Assembly (NCBI RefSeq): GCF_022836845.1
Contig: NZ_JAJNNZ010000008.1
Coordinates: 62,001-126,000 of the forward strand
Direction of reading: 5' to 3'
DNA: 64,000 nt
Source: Vibrio gelatinilyticus
GTDB lineage: Bacteria; Pseudomonadota; Gammaproteobacteria; Enterobacterales; Vibrionaceae
Shown: positions 16,557-25,174 of the stretch, in pieces
Layout of the letters: each line of letters begins with the position of its first letter
Numbering within the stretch: position 1 is the first letter of the stretch
Made by a program: the position numbers and the translations under genes
Notes under the pieces: generated by a model
The model's input: the letters and a program-made list of their open reading frames with translations, nothing else
Told to the model about the DNA's origin: nothing
The model's database searches: none

Positions 16557-17432
16557 ATGGTAAACGTGGATCATGTATCCCTGTTTGTAGCGTCAGTTGA
16601 ATGTGGTTCATTCTCAGGAGCGGCAAGGGCTAAAGGGAAAAGTTTAAGTACTGTTAGCTTTGCTATATCTAGTCTGGAGGATAAGCTGGGGCTTTCGCTG
16701 TTTGATCGTAAAAGTAAATACCCCACCCTTACAAAGGAAGGCGAGGCGCTTTATCGAGTATCACGAAACCTACTTAGTCAAAGTGAACGTCTGGTTTCAC
16801 TGGCCAATGGATTATTGAACGAAGTTGAAGACACATTAACAATAGGTATTGACGATGTCGTTCCGTTTGAAGTGATCGAAAGTGGCATCATTAAGCTTCA
16901 AAATAAATACCCTAACGTCAGAATTAACATCATTAGGCATTCAGTGTCTGAACTTAAACAACTCCACAAAGAAGGAAAAATACAACTTCTTATCGTGTTG
17001 TCAGAAGGAACATCTGATGATGGTTGTGAGTTTATTCATTTCGCTAACTTTGATGTTGTCGCAATTTGCTCTCCCGAATCCCCGCTTTCAGAAACCCCGC
17101 ATATTGATGCTGAGTATCTAGCTTCTCAACGCCAGATCTGCTGTGACACTATGAAAAGTAACCCCGGTTTTCAACAATATATTGTTGGTACAGATACTTG
17201 GGAAGTGAGCGATTTTGAAGATTTAATTCGCTTGGTAGAGTTAGATATGGGCTGGGCAGCAGTACCTAAGCCAATCGCCGAACGGTACATTTCGCTGGGA
17301 ACCGTCACTCGCTTTGATACCACAAAAGTGAGCAGAGCAAGTGATATTCTGGCCGTTGATCTTAGATACAACGTAACGGCGAGCCAAGGGGTCGCTCTCA
17401 GATATCTAATTGAGCAATTGTCAGCCAACTAG
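16557..17432 (+). CDS. LysR-family regulator, paralogue 1 of the array
   Basis: 291 residues. The N-terminal helix-turn-helix reads 'VDHVSLFVASVECGSFSGAARAKGKSLSTVSFAISSLEDKLGLSLFDRKSKYPTLTKEG'. A co-inducer domain follows, with 'LVELDMGWAAVPKPIAERYISLG' near residue 240. It is closest by eye to the LysR at 22449 (shared 'SLSTVS.AIS.LEDKLGL.LFDR', 'QICC..M..NPG.QQ..IG..TW'). AGAGGTC precedes the ATG. It is divergent from the DUF1989 operon with an operator-like element between them, the classical LysR arrangement, so that operon is its likely target. Confidence 0.9.
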   Translation: MVNVDHVSLFVASVECGSFSGAARAKGKSLSTVSFAISSLEDKLGLSLFDRKSKYPTLTKEGEALYRVSRNLLSQSERLVSLANGLLNEVEDTLTIGIDDVVPFEVIESGIIKLQNKYPNVRINIIRHSVSELKQLHKEGKIQLLIVLSEGTSDDGCEFIHFANFDVVAICSPESPLSETPHIDAEYLASQRQICCDTMKSNPGFQQYIVGTDTWEVSDFEDLIRLVELDMGWAAVPKPIAERYISLGTVTRFDTTKVSRASDILAVDLRYNVTASQGVALRYLIEQLSAN

Positions 17433-17440
17433 CTTTATTT

Positions 17441-18310
17441 TTAATGACTAGGTGCTTTTGAAAAAAGCGCCTCAACGTATCGGTGCACCGGACCTTTAAT
17501 ACTAGATCCAGAGGATAGCATGTAGACTGGAAATGCATGCTCTGAAACCGTTAACCCACTATCGAAAGTAACTACTTTTTGCGCTTGATGAAACTCTTTC
17601 GTCAATTCCACTGGTACCAGCGACCACCCGTATCCTTGAGTCACAAGGCTGACAGCGTCTTCTAAAGTCGTACATTTTATGCGAGGTATTGGCAGTGCAT
17701 TTAGTCCTTCCAAACTTGTTTCTAGCAGCAATGTAATACTTTGGCAAAGCACAAACAGTCCTGTTGCCGGTGAGTATTGATTTCGCTCCTTGATGATATG
17801 ATCAGGTGCTCGAATCGCGACGAGGTTTATACTGCATTTGGTTATACTGCCACCATCATGAGAGCCAGGTATCAAAGCAAGGTCGAGACTACCAGATTGT
17901 AGGGCTCGCCAAAGATCGTCCCTGTTACCTCTTTTTACCGTTAACTTGGTATTTGGATACGCATTGGCTACTTTCGCCAGTTCCGCTTCAACAAGACTCA
18001 ATGGTAGTAGCTCTTCAATGCCAACGGCTAGCTGTTCTTCTACACCATTTACGAGGTCACGAGCCGCTGAATCAAGCTTTTGGGTCTGACTTAATAGTAA
18101 CTTGGCTGAGTCGTAAATGATTTTTCCATCGACTGTCAATGTCGGAAATTTGGTTGTTCTATCGAGTAATAACACATCTAGGTAAGACTCCAACTGACCG
18201 ATTGAATAGCTCACCGTGCTAACACTTTTGTTACGCAATCTCGCTACTGCCGAAAAAGAGCCCTTATCAACGATATCAATAAATAACGATAGTTGTTCGA
18301 GGTTAACCAT
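17441..18310 (-). CDS. LysR-family regulator, paralogue 2 of the array
   Basis: 289 residues. It has the same short LysR layout as its neighbours: 'LEQLSLFIDIVDKGSFSAVARLRNKSVSTVSYSIGQLESYLDVLLLDRTTKFPTLTVDG' at the N-terminus and 'TQGYGWSLVPVELTKEFHQA' towards the C-terminus. It is the most diverged of the five in the effector domain; the conserved GWA-(I/V)PK reads GWSLVPV. The ATG overlaps the stop of the upstream LysR gene by 8 bp (ATGGTTAA), so the two are co-translated. It is convergent with the LysR at 16557, only 8 bp apart. Confidence 0.88.
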   Translation of the reverse strand: MVNLEQLSLFIDIVDKGSFSAVARLRNKSVSTVSYSIGQLESYLDVLLLDRTTKFPTLTVDGKIIYDSAKLLLSQTQKLDSAARDLVNGVEEQLAVGIEELLPLSLVEAELAKVANAYPNTKLTVKRGNRDDLWRALQSGSLDLALIPGSHDGGSITKCSINLVAIRAPDHIIKERNQYSPATGLFVLCQSITLLLETSLEGLNALPIPRIKCTTLEDAVSLVTQGYGWSLVPVELTKEFHQAQKVVTFDSGLTVSEHAFPVYMLSSGSSIKGPVHRYVEALFSKAPSH

Positions 18311-19193
18311 GAATTTGACCTTTAGCTTCTTTACATAAACCGTCTAATAAGCTCTGCATGACTGGGCCTCTTTTGAAGCTAGGCTGAACTCTGAGCTCCA
18401 ACGGAATGCTTGTCGGGACACATTCGACCGCATTGTGGAACTCTACAATTGACCCTGCTTCTAAAAACACTTTGGCACTTTGTTTCGGTAATATTGCCCA
18501 TCCGAGGTCTTGTTCAACCAAGCGGATTTGCTCATCACATCTTTCCACCACCCAAACATCACTCGACACAGTGTGCTGAGAGGACAGTGAAACGTTTGTG
18601 ACCTGATCTTCGGTCATAATTTGGCGATACAAAGTCAAAGCTTCAAGTGACACTACATCCTCATCGGTAAGGTAAGAATCAGGAGAGCAAACTGTAGTCA
18701 AATCTAGGTTAGCTATGTGATAAAACTCGGTTCCGGACGTATTAAACGCATCAGCAACAATGATCGCTGCATCAATATCACCAGTTTCAAGCTGATGTAA
18801 CAAACGTTTAGCCGACGCGCGAATCAGTGAAATTTCTAGCTGAGACTCTGTTTCAATGTTGTCGATGAAAGGTTGGATGAATGAGATTGGCACTATCCCA
18901 TCTAAGCCAATCGTTATTTGAGACTCTTGCTGAGTCGTCATTCTTGAAATACTGTTTTCTAAGCGTGTCGCTTGCCAGCACACCTGCTGCGCCATGTCGT
19001 AGAGTTTTTTGCCCTCTTCAGTCAGGTTTGCTTTACCGCCAGAGCGATCAAATAAGGTGCACCCTAGATAGTCCTCTAACTTGCCCACAGTAACTGCAAC
19101 CGTAGTTGTCCCTTTAGAAAGGTGACGCGCGGCTGCTGAAAAAGAGCCGAAATCTGCGGAAGTAATGAATATTTTGAGATGCTCTATGTTCAT
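18303..19193 (-). CDS. LysR-family regulator, paralogue 3 of the array
   Basis: 296 residues from the ATG at 19193, where 'MNIEHLKIFITSADFGSFSAAARHLSKGTTTVAVTVGKLEDYLGCTLFDRSGG' begins like its paralogues; the twelve codons upstream in frame do not fit the family. The effector domain has 'VEQDLGWAILPKQSAKVFLEAGSIVEF'. It is the first of a two-LysR operon, overlapping the next gene by 8 bp. The pair may bind as hetero-oligomers or act on different sites of the island; this is inference. Confidence 0.88.
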   Translation of the reverse strand: MNIEHLKIFITSADFGSFSAAARHLSKGTTTVAVTVGKLEDYLGCTLFDRSGGKANLTEEGKKLYDMAQQVCWQATRLENSISRMTTQQESQITIGLDGIVPISFIQPFIDNIETESQLEISLIRASAKRLLHQLETGDIDAAIIVADAFNTSGTEFYHIANLDLTTVCSPDSYLTDEDVVSLEALTLYRQIMTEDQVTNVSLSSQHTVSSDVWVVERCDEQIRLVEQDLGWAILPKQSAKVFLEAGSIVEFHNAVECVPTSIPLELRVQPSFKRGPVMQSLLDGLCKEAKGQIHG

Positions 19194-19304
19194 CATTGAT
19201 ACGCTCGCGTAACAAAAGGCTATATGCAAAATCTAACACAAACATGGAGCACTATCTTCTCTAACTTTCCTACTCGCACTTATTGACATGACCAAAGCGA
19301 ACAC

Positions 19305-19733
19305 CTAATCAGTGTAGACAGCACTTGCATTCATCATGGCTTTGTATAACAACTCACTTCTCTGCTTGTAGCGCAATACTCTAGCTTCAACAAGCAGGTC
19401 TAACATCACTACGAAGGCTAAGTTAATAATACTATTTTGACTACCATTAAACCGACTCATACATTTATCAAGATAATAGACGAACTCTCGTTTCCTACAA
19501 CATTGCGTAATATATGACTCGCGATTTAAATAGTTCGAAAAGTCTGGGTTAGGGTTACTAATCTTGTCGTTAATATCTTTTAAGTTCATCTCCGATAACT
19601 GACCAACCAGAGATTTATCGAGATAGAAGCCATCAAAATGACTTTGAATCGTTGGTATTAGTTCTCTTAGCACAAAGACACATTTCTCTGTATCCAAATT
19701 GGAGTGATATCGCATAGCCGTCTTCATTTTCAT
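19305..19733 (-). CDS. hypothetical protein, 142 residues
   Basis: Mostly helical, cysteine-containing ('CCRKREFVYYLDKC'), rather polar, with no signal peptide and no recognised motif. Three in-frame ATGs lie close together at its start; 'MRYHSNLDTEKCVFVLRELIP' may be the real beginning. It shares the strand with the two LysR genes downstream (gap 111 bp) and faces the LysR at 20061 across a 327-bp region that holds operator copy 2. No function proposed. Intact length and normal codon use suggest it is real. Confidence 0.55.
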   Translation of the reverse strand: MKMKTAMRYHSNLDTEKCVFVLRELIPTIQSHFDGFYLDKSLVGQLSEMNLKDINDKISNPNPDFSNYLNRESYITQCCRKREFVYYLDKCMSRFNGSQNSIINLAFVVMLDLLVEARVLRYKQRSELLYKAMMNASAVYTD

Positions 19734-19863
19734 GCCTTACAACTTTAAACACATTACATATCAATTAAGTTAACGAACAAATCATTCGCTTGAGCTTGCT
19801 CAGTGGCTGCTATTTACTAACAGATCATCACCATGCTAGACTTCTCGCCATGCAGGCTCAAGT

Positions 19864-19891
19864 AGGGTTCCTACGAGTTTACCGAAGGGTT
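19864..19891. promoter_or_regulatory. 28-bp LysR-type operator candidate, copy 2
   Basis: AGGGTTCCTACGAG then TTTACCGAAGGGTT. It matches copy 1 and copy 3 without gaps, with invariant AGG.T.CCTAC, C.G and AGGGT. It lies midway between the divergent hypothetical gene (19733) and the LysR gene (20061). Confidence 0.7.
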
Positions 19892-20004
19892 GACCTCTTA
19901 TATTTCAATCAGTTAAAAAGTAAAGTCATTGAGAAAATCGCTTTATGTCTTCTTTAGTTCCCACTCACATGAACAAAGACGAATCTCGAAATCTATTGCC
20001 TGTT

Positions 20005-20032
20005 TTGATAGTCGCTTGCGCCCCTCTATAAT
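20005..20032 (+). promoter_or_regulatory. sigma-70 promoter of the LysR gene at 20061
   Basis: TTGATA (20005-20010), a 16-bp spacer, and a perfect TATAAT (20027-20032). The ATG follows 29 bp later with GGAG before it. Confidence 0.65.
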
Positions 20033-20060
20033 GTAAGAGGTGTCATGAATCGGAGTCCTT

Positions 20061-20942
20061 ATGATTAACCTTGAGTACGTAAACTATTTCATTTGTGCTG
20101 CTGATTCTGGATCATTCTCTTCCGCTGCTAGGAAAAAGAATAAAGCGCTCACAACTGTTAGCGCGGCTATTGCCAATTTAGAAGATCAGCTTGGAGTCAA
20201 ACTATTCGATAGAACCACGAAATATCCGGAATTGACTCCGGAAGGACAAAGAATGTATGAGATTGGCGTCCAATTGCTCCGACAAGCCGAGAGAATGGAG
20301 ATCATGGCTCACAGCATCATAAACGATATTGAGGAGCAACTTGTGATCGGCATGGATGAGCTCGTCCCTTTCTCGCTAATTGAACCTATCATTGCAAAGT
20401 TTGAAGCCAAATTCCCAAATACCAAACTGAGGCAAACTCGCAGTACCGTAAATCAACTCTATCGAATGCTCGACACTGAAGAGATAGATCTCGCCATTCA
20501 TTTTGCTAATAGCTTCAAGAATGTATCCGCTGACTACTATCACATTGCCAATATAGAGATGGTCGCTGTTTGCTCTCCCGATTCGCATCTCTCGGATTCT
20601 GGTGCAGTTAATGGTGAGCAACTCGTTGAGACCAGACAAATTTGTAGCTCTGGCCTAATGAACAATGAAATGTTGAACGACTTTATTGTTTCAAACGAGG
20701 TGTGGGAGTTTGCCTCTACAGACGATGTAATAAGGGTTGTGGAGAATGATTTGGGTTGGGCAATCGTTCCCAAATCCATTGCGGATGAACGCGCTCAACT
20801 AGGGACGTTAAAAGTCATGAATCTAGAGAATAACTTTGCCAAGACCACGTTTATGCTCGATTTTAAAGTCAACCCAAGCTTGAGCCACGGCCCAGGTCTA
20901 TCCTACATGGTGGAACAACTAAAAGGCATTCCAAACTCATAG
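20061..20942 (+). CDS. LysR-family regulator, paralogue 4 of the array
   Basis: 293 residues. 'LEYVNYFICAADSGSFSSAARKKNKALTTVSAAIANLEDQLGVKLFDRTTKYPELTPEG' is the DNA-binding domain and 'VVENDLGWAIVPKSIADERAQLG' lies in the effector domain. It has its own sigma-70 promoter and GGAG Shine-Dalgarno, and operator copy 2 lies 170 bp upstream. It is convergent with the 404-residue amidinotransferase gene, sharing a bidirectional terminator. This is one of the clearest members of the five-paralogue set. Confidence 0.9.
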   Translation: MINLEYVNYFICAADSGSFSSAARKKNKALTTVSAAIANLEDQLGVKLFDRTTKYPELTPEGQRMYEIGVQLLRQAERMEIMAHSIINDIEEQLVIGMDELVPFSLIEPIIAKFEAKFPNTKLRQTRSTVNQLYRMLDTEEIDLAIHFANSFKNVSADYYHIANIEMVAVCSPDSHLSDSGAVNGEQLVETRQICSSGLMNNEMLNDFIVSNEVWEFASTDDVIRVVENDLGWAIVPKSIADERAQLGTLKVMNLENNFAKTTFMLDFKVNPSLSHGPGLSYMVEQLKGIPNS

Positions 20943-20945
20943 AAA

Positions 20946-20969
20946 AAAACGGCCGCATAGGGCCGTTTT
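20946..20969. terminator. bidirectional terminator between LysR and amidinotransferase genes
   Basis: AAAACGGCC / GGCCGTTTT, a 9-bp stem with a six-base loop and A/T tails on both sides, in the gap between convergent genes. Confidence 0.85.
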
Positions 20970-20976
20970 ACTAATA

Positions 20977-22191
20977 TTATGATTGACGCCATATACCCGC
21001 TGTAGAACAGTGGATACCTGAGCCAGTCAATGAATAGATTGTGTTATATGGCACTTGCTCACACAACCAACCTCTCCCTTCCAACTCTGATACAAGATTG
21101 TCGCATCCTGCTGGAAGAATCAGTTTCTGATCGCCAAGAGGCTCATTGTTACAAGCACCTTGCTTAAAGTCTTCGTAAGATACCTTAATCACTTCCCAGC
21201 CTTTAAGCGCTTCAATCTCTTCAAGAGGTGTAATCAATGCCTCTTCATAGACGGCGACTAGTCCCTCCTCCAGTGGAGCCATCATACAATCAATGTGATA
21301 AGTATAATTGCTGTTGAAGTACACAATCTCAGTTTCCCAGCCCAGCGGCTTGAGCATACGTGTTAGGATCTCTGCGCCATATTCATCACCGCTTGAGCGA
21401 GGCTTGCTAGGGTCATTAATATGTGATGGATCTTCTACACCAATACCAATAATGACTTTTTTATTCAAAACAATTGGGTCCCCCGGCGCTAGGAATGGCC
21501 CTAAGTTCTTGCGGTCTGCTGCCGGAAAATGCGCTGGCATCGACATCCAAATTGCTTCTTTATCGTTTTTCATTATTTCGTTAATAGCTTCGCGGTGCGC
21601 TAACTCTGAGATGCATGAGTTCGATACTTCCCAAAATGACACAAACGCATGACCAAATGATTCACTCGCAGACTGTCCGAATAGAGTCCACTGACGCTGA
21701 CCAGACCATGCGTAGTTATAGTCAACCAGCTCTTTTGGCGTTGAACCAGTTTCATTTCGAATTACATGCACGCCATGTTTGCGAAATGCAGCCGCCAATG
21801 CATCAGATTCACTTTTCATCTGCTGCGCAATTTCTGGATTCGATTCCCATAAGTTGGTGCCGCCATATTTGACCATAAAGTCCTTAAGTTCCTCAGGTGC
21901 ACCCTTTAATAGATTGTTGTACTCCCACATATCAACATCCGGGATCCAAAGTTCACTGGCATTTCCAACCAACACGGCACGCGCCTTTGCATATTCACTT
22001 TCTACATAGTGACGAATACCTTTCCCTTGCTCTGCCATGCCAGGGATCACTTCTCCCTCCTTAGGGATAACGTTTTTAAAATCCTTTGCTGTTAGGTGTA
22101 ACTTCGCCTTCGTCGATACGCTGTTGCTAATCTCGCCAGCTATTCCAGCGTTCTTCGAGAATTCTCTGCGGTCATTGTTTGTAGTAGACAT
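20977..22191 (-). CDS. amidinotransferase-superfamily enzyme (glycine amidinotransferase-like)
   Basis: 404 residues from the ATG at 22191, which has GGAG seven bases upstream; a longer frame adds nineteen unlike residues. The guanidine-modifying (GATM/StrB/arginine deiminase) fold is recognised by a catalytic triad. Asp lies in 'FLAPGDPIVLNKKVIIGIG' (about 238), His in 'YTYHIDCMM' (about 299, cf. HIDATF of GATM) and Cys in 'SLTGSGIHCSTAGIW' (about 395, cf. GGGFHCWT). These residues allow transfer of an amidino group from arginine, or hydrolysis of a guanidine; the sequence alone does not choose. No creatine or streptomycin genes are near. It is divergent from the LysR at 22449. Confidence 0.82.
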   Translation of the reverse strand: MSTTNNDRREFSKNAGIAGEISNSVSTKAKLHLTAKDFKNVIPKEGEVIPGMAEQGKGIRHYVESEYAKARAVLVGNASELWIPDVDMWEYNNLLKGAPEELKDFMVKYGGTNLWESNPEIAQQMKSESDALAAAFRKHGVHVIRNETGSTPKELVDYNYAWSGQRQWTLFGQSASESFGHAFVSFWEVSNSCISELAHREAINEIMKNDKEAIWMSMPAHFPAADRKNLGPFLAPGDPIVLNKKVIIGIGVEDPSHINDPSKPRSSGDEYGAEILTRMLKPLGWETEIVYFNSNYTYHIDCMMAPLEEGLVAVYEEALITPLEEIEALKGWEVIKVSYEDFKQGACNNEPLGDQKLILPAGCDNLVSELEGRGWLCEQVPYNTIYSLTGSGIHCSTAGIWRQS

Positions 22192-22448
22192 GTTAATCTC
22201 CAACTCTGTTAGTAAATGTGTAATTAATGAAGCGTTCGCTTCGTTCATTTGATGTGCACATTATGACCAACTAACAGGAAAGGTATGAGTAAGCTCCTTA
22301 CCGATTTTTCGAAACAACATGGAAGATAGCAGTAGGTATTTTTACTCCTAAGCAGATAAACTTACCTCAGGCTACACTAATGACATCAGCACAGAATAGT
22401 TAAAACATCAGTTAACTATGCGAATAATGATCCAAGGAATGACATCCT
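22192..22448. promoter_or_regulatory. divergent control region, amidinotransferase and LysR genes
   Basis: 257 bp. GCTCCTTACCGATTTTTCG near 22289-22307 resembles the left half of operator copy 1 (GGTCCCTACGATTTTTC), and AGTAGG/CCTA half-sites lie at 22331-22350. The match is weaker than the three clear copies, so a diverged operator is possible but not proven. Confidence 0.35.
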
Positions 22449-23327
22449 ATGCTTAATATCGAACATCTCGCGCTTTTCATATCTTCAGTTGAAAAAGGAT
22501 CATTTACAGCTGCTGCAAAAGAGCATGGAAAAAGCCTGAGTACCGTGAGCTCCGCGATTTCAGGCCTAGAGGATAAACTTGGGTTAGAACTGTTCGATCG
22601 TACGAGTAAGTACCCGGTACTCAATGAGCATGGCCGAGCTATCTACCCCGTCGCCTGTAACCTTCTCTTTCAAAATGACAAAATAATCTCGATTGCCAAT
22701 AGCTTTCTCAGTGGTATTGAGGACAGTATCACCATCGGTGTCGATCAGGTGGTTCCCATTGAGTTGGTTGAACATGGATTAATACTGCTTGCCAACGAAT
22801 ATCCAAACATCAATCTGTCTATTATGAGGGGGAGCTTGTCAGACTTACGTGTAGCATTATCAGAGGAAAAAGTTCAGTGTATTGTTGTCCTATCCGAAGG
22901 TACTGCTGGAGATAATTATGAGTTTGTTCATTTTACTAACTTTGAAATCGTAGGCATCTGTTCACCTGAAAGCTCTCTTTCCGGCACCAAAATAGTGAGC
23001 ATGTCCACCCTCGCATCTCATCGACAAATCTGCTGTAAGGCAATGTTCGAGAATCCAGGTTACCAACAATTTCTTATTGGATTTGAAACATGGGATGTAG
23101 ATGATTTTGAAGGGGTTGTGAGGCTGGTTGAGCTTGATTTGGGTTGGGCATTAATACCTAAAGTAGTCGCAGAGAAGTATGTAGCTCAAGGGACTATCAA
23201 CCTGCTCGAAACATCAGAAATTAGTCGAACTAGTAATGTACTTTCTGCCGAAGTTAGGTTTCCGTCTAACTTAATTCGCAGACCAGCCTTAAGTTTCCTT
23301 ATCTCGAAGCTCACGCAGATGGTGTAA
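22449..23327 (+). CDS. LysR-family regulator, paralogue 5 of the array
   Basis: 292 residues, close to paralogue 1 by eye over its whole length. The N-terminus is 'IEHLALFISSVEKGSFTAAAKEHGKSLSTVSSAISGLEDKLGLELFDRTSKYPVLNEHG'; later come 'QICCKAMFENPGYQQFLIG' and 'VELDLGWALIPKVVAEKYVAQG'. AAGGA precedes the ATG. It is divergent from the 404-residue amidinotransferase, whose operon it likely controls. It is convergent with the 23361 membrane protein, 33 bp apart, with no obvious terminator hairpin between them. Confidence 0.9.
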   Translation: MLNIEHLALFISSVEKGSFTAAAKEHGKSLSTVSSAISGLEDKLGLELFDRTSKYPVLNEHGRAIYPVACNLLFQNDKIISIANSFLSGIEDSITIGVDQVVPIELVEHGLILLANEYPNINLSIMRGSLSDLRVALSEEKVQCIVVLSEGTAGDNYEFVHFTNFEIVGICSPESSLSGTKIVSMSTLASHRQICCKAMFENPGYQQFLIGFETWDVDDFEGVVRLVELDLGWALIPKVVAEKYVAQGTINLLETSEISRTSNVLSAEVRFPSNLIRRPALSFLISKLTQMV

Positions 23328-23360
23328 ATGGCGCAATCCCTTGCTCATACGCGGATCATA

Positions 23361-23834
23361 CTAATAGCGCAGTATTGCTACCATCCGATGGAAAAATCGT
23401 TGCCCCGCTACAAGGAAACCTATTAACACACAAAAATCACCGGTCAAAGAATTGATGTAGGTCGTTCCGATTTGCCCGTTTGATAGCAATACCTGCTCTG
23501 GAAAAGCATATAACTCAATGGTTGTCGCCAATAATCCGGTGCCAATAAGCGACAAACCTGAGTAATATTTAAACTTGCTATCCACATGCCAGCCGACCAT
23601 GTGACTAAACAGGGTTGAAACTTTAGATACAATCAACTTAACGTTTTCTCTACCTGCAACAATCGCTGCGAAAACCATAAAAACTTCAGGTCCCCCAACG
23701 ATGGCTACGCCAATGATGGACGTTTTCCAAGCCGATGATAAAGAGGTACTTAGTACAAGTGGACTTACAATAAAAGGTAGGGCAACGCCTAATGCGACAA
23801 GCACCACTCCTAGATAAAACCGATATTTATTCAC
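23361..23834 (-). CDS. four-helix membrane protein with two 'transporter suffix'-like halves
   Basis: 157 residues from a GTG start at 23834 with GGGGAG six bases upstream; an upstream TTG in frame lies next to the terminator and is less likely. The first half ('KYRFYLGVVLVALGVALPFIV', then 'IGVAIVGGPEVFMVFAAIVAGRENVKLI') and second half ('KFKYYSGLSLIGTGLLATTIE', then 'GDFCVLIGFLVAGQRFF') repeat the same two-helix plan. The first half resembles the 104-residue protein at 15018. It lies directly downstream of the 386-residue amidinotransferase, like the smaller protein behind the DUF1989 gene. It may be a transport or anchoring partner of the enzyme; no experimental role known to me. Confidence 0.65.
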   Translation of the reverse strand: MNKYRFYLGVVLVALGVALPFIVSPLVLSTSLSSAWKTSIIGVAIVGGPEVFMVFAAIVAGRENVKLIVSKVSTLFSHMVGWHVDSKFKYYSGLSLIGTGLLATTIELYAFPEQVLLSNGQIGTTYINSLTGDFCVLIGFLVAGQRFFHRMVAILRY

Positions 23835-23861
23835 GATACACTCCCCATACAGCTTAAACAA

Positions 23862-23885
23862 TTAAGCCCCTGAGAAGGGGCTTAA
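23862..23885 (-). terminator. intercistronic hairpin after the 386-residue amidinotransferase
   Basis: TTAAGCCCC-TGAGAA-GGGGCTTAA, a 9-bp stem in the 66-bp gap before the suffix-like membrane gene. It corresponds to the hairpins at 14984 and 15357 in the sister operon and could tune expression of the membrane protein. Confidence 0.65.
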
Positions 23886-23900
23886 TTTTGAGATAGAAGC

Positions 23901-25061
23901 TTAACTGCTGAACGACTCAGGGACTGTATTGTTCTCGCGAGCCACGGTTAACGTCGCGCAGCGAATCGAACCGCCAGTTGATGCCACGACTTCACATTCA
24001 ATCTCCACAGGGCGAATACCGCGTATCTCTAGTCCTTCAACCAACGTTGGACCGGTTCGACGACTAGGCACCATCACTCGATACTGGCCACGTGCATCAG
24101 GCCCAAGTGATACAACATTCGCGCCAGCTCTATCGGCATCTTCCGCTGGTAGCCAAATAATATCTGCATCTTTCAATATCTCTGGCAAGCCATCTAGGAA
24201 AGTGCCTTCAATGACCGCAAACGTATTTGGTGCGATATTGCCAAACAAGTAATCTAAGTGAAAAGCTAGGTCTCCGTTGAAGCGGACAATGTGAACGGTG
24301 AAACCAAATCGTTCCATCATACGCTTGAAGTGCTCTGCACCTTCTAAGTTGGTTGATGTCGCCTTCTCTTGACCTGTAGCCTCACCAACTCCAACAATAA
24401 TGTTTTTGTCATCAAGCATGCGAATATCACCACCTTGGACAAAGAGCGTATCACTGTCATCCGCAGCTTGATCATATGGAGCACTTGCCGACATTGCTGC
24501 CCACACAGCATTAGGGTTCTCTTGGTACTTTTTCCTATAAACTTCGCGTGACTGGAAGCCTGCGAGAGCCGATTCTAGAATGTTATCTGAGCTCATCATC
24601 TCTACAAGCACGTCACCGAACACCTGGTAGTTACTCGCAAGAGTCACAGGCCAGTACCCTGTACCTTCTGTCCAACCAAAATAGTCCAGTTGACGGTCTG
24701 TGGGAGCTTCAAGCACATTAACAATCACCCCTTCTGCCTCATATGCTGCTTTCATATCGGCGTGTAGTTGGTTGTATGCTTCGACAATTTCTGGAGCAAA
24801 CGCTTCAAATGGAATACGCTGACCTTCTTCGAATTGGTCGTAGAAGTCACCCGACAGATATGGGATATGGTCTGCAAAGTTATCTGTCGATTTACCTTTG
24901 GGTGGGTAAGCTGCACCAATGGTGTGACCGATAATGACTTCTCTTAGCGTACTGTGCTCGTCGCGTTGGTACATCATAGGGCTGGTATCAATCCCCATAG
25001 CTTTCATGACAGCTTCACGGACTTCTACTGATGATGATTCTTGACGGAATGCTTTAGACAT
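23901..25061 (-). CDS. amidinotransferase/arginine deiminase-superfamily enzyme (second type)
   Basis: 386 residues. Superfamily landmarks are 'FVQGGDIRMLDDKNIIVGVG' (Gly-Gly-Asp at 210-212), 'LAFHLDYLFG' (catalytic His268) and 'TGGSIRCATLTV' (catalytic Cys368). The residue before the cysteine is Arg rather than the His seen in the other island enzyme and GATM, so the chemistry or substrate may differ, for example hydrolysis in place of transfer. CGAGGTAA precedes the ATG, the same leader as the DUF1989 gene. It is the first gene of an operon with the suffix-like membrane protein; its control region is a duplicate of the DUF1989 one. Confidence 0.8.
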   Translation of the reverse strand: MSKAFRQESSSVEVREAVMKAMGIDTSPMMYQRDEHSTLREVIIGHTIGAAYPPKGKSTDNFADHIPYLSGDFYDQFEEGQRIPFEAFAPEIVEAYNQLHADMKAAYEAEGVIVNVLEAPTDRQLDYFGWTEGTGYWPVTLASNYQVFGDVLVEMMSSDNILESALAGFQSREVYRKKYQENPNAVWAAMSASAPYDQAADDSDTLFVQGGDIRMLDDKNIIVGVGEATGQEKATSTNLEGAEHFKRMMERFGFTVHIVRFNGDLAFHLDYLFGNIAPNTFAVIEGTFLDGLPEILKDADIIWLPAEDADRAGANVVSLGPDARGQYRVMVPSRRTGPTLVEGLEIRGIRPVEIECEVVASTGGSIRCATLTVARENNTVPESFSS

Positions 25062-25117
25062 AATGATTACCTCGATTAAGTATTACAAATTAACTGATAT
25101 TCATGGAAAATTCCGAA

Positions 25118-25162
25118 GACCTCCTGTCCGTTCCATGTGGTGTAATTTACAACTCGATCGAA
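25118..25162. promoter_or_regulatory. duplicated control module, copy B (amidinotransferase operon)
   Basis: 45 bp, GACCTCCTGTCCGTTCCATG then TGGTGTAATTTACAACTCG and ATCGAA, aligning with 16451-16496 with a single one-base gap. It contains the palindrome TGTAATTTACA. It ends 12 bp before operator copy 3, against 11 bp in copy A. Confidence 0.65.
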
Positions 25163-25174
25163 GGATCTCTAAAT

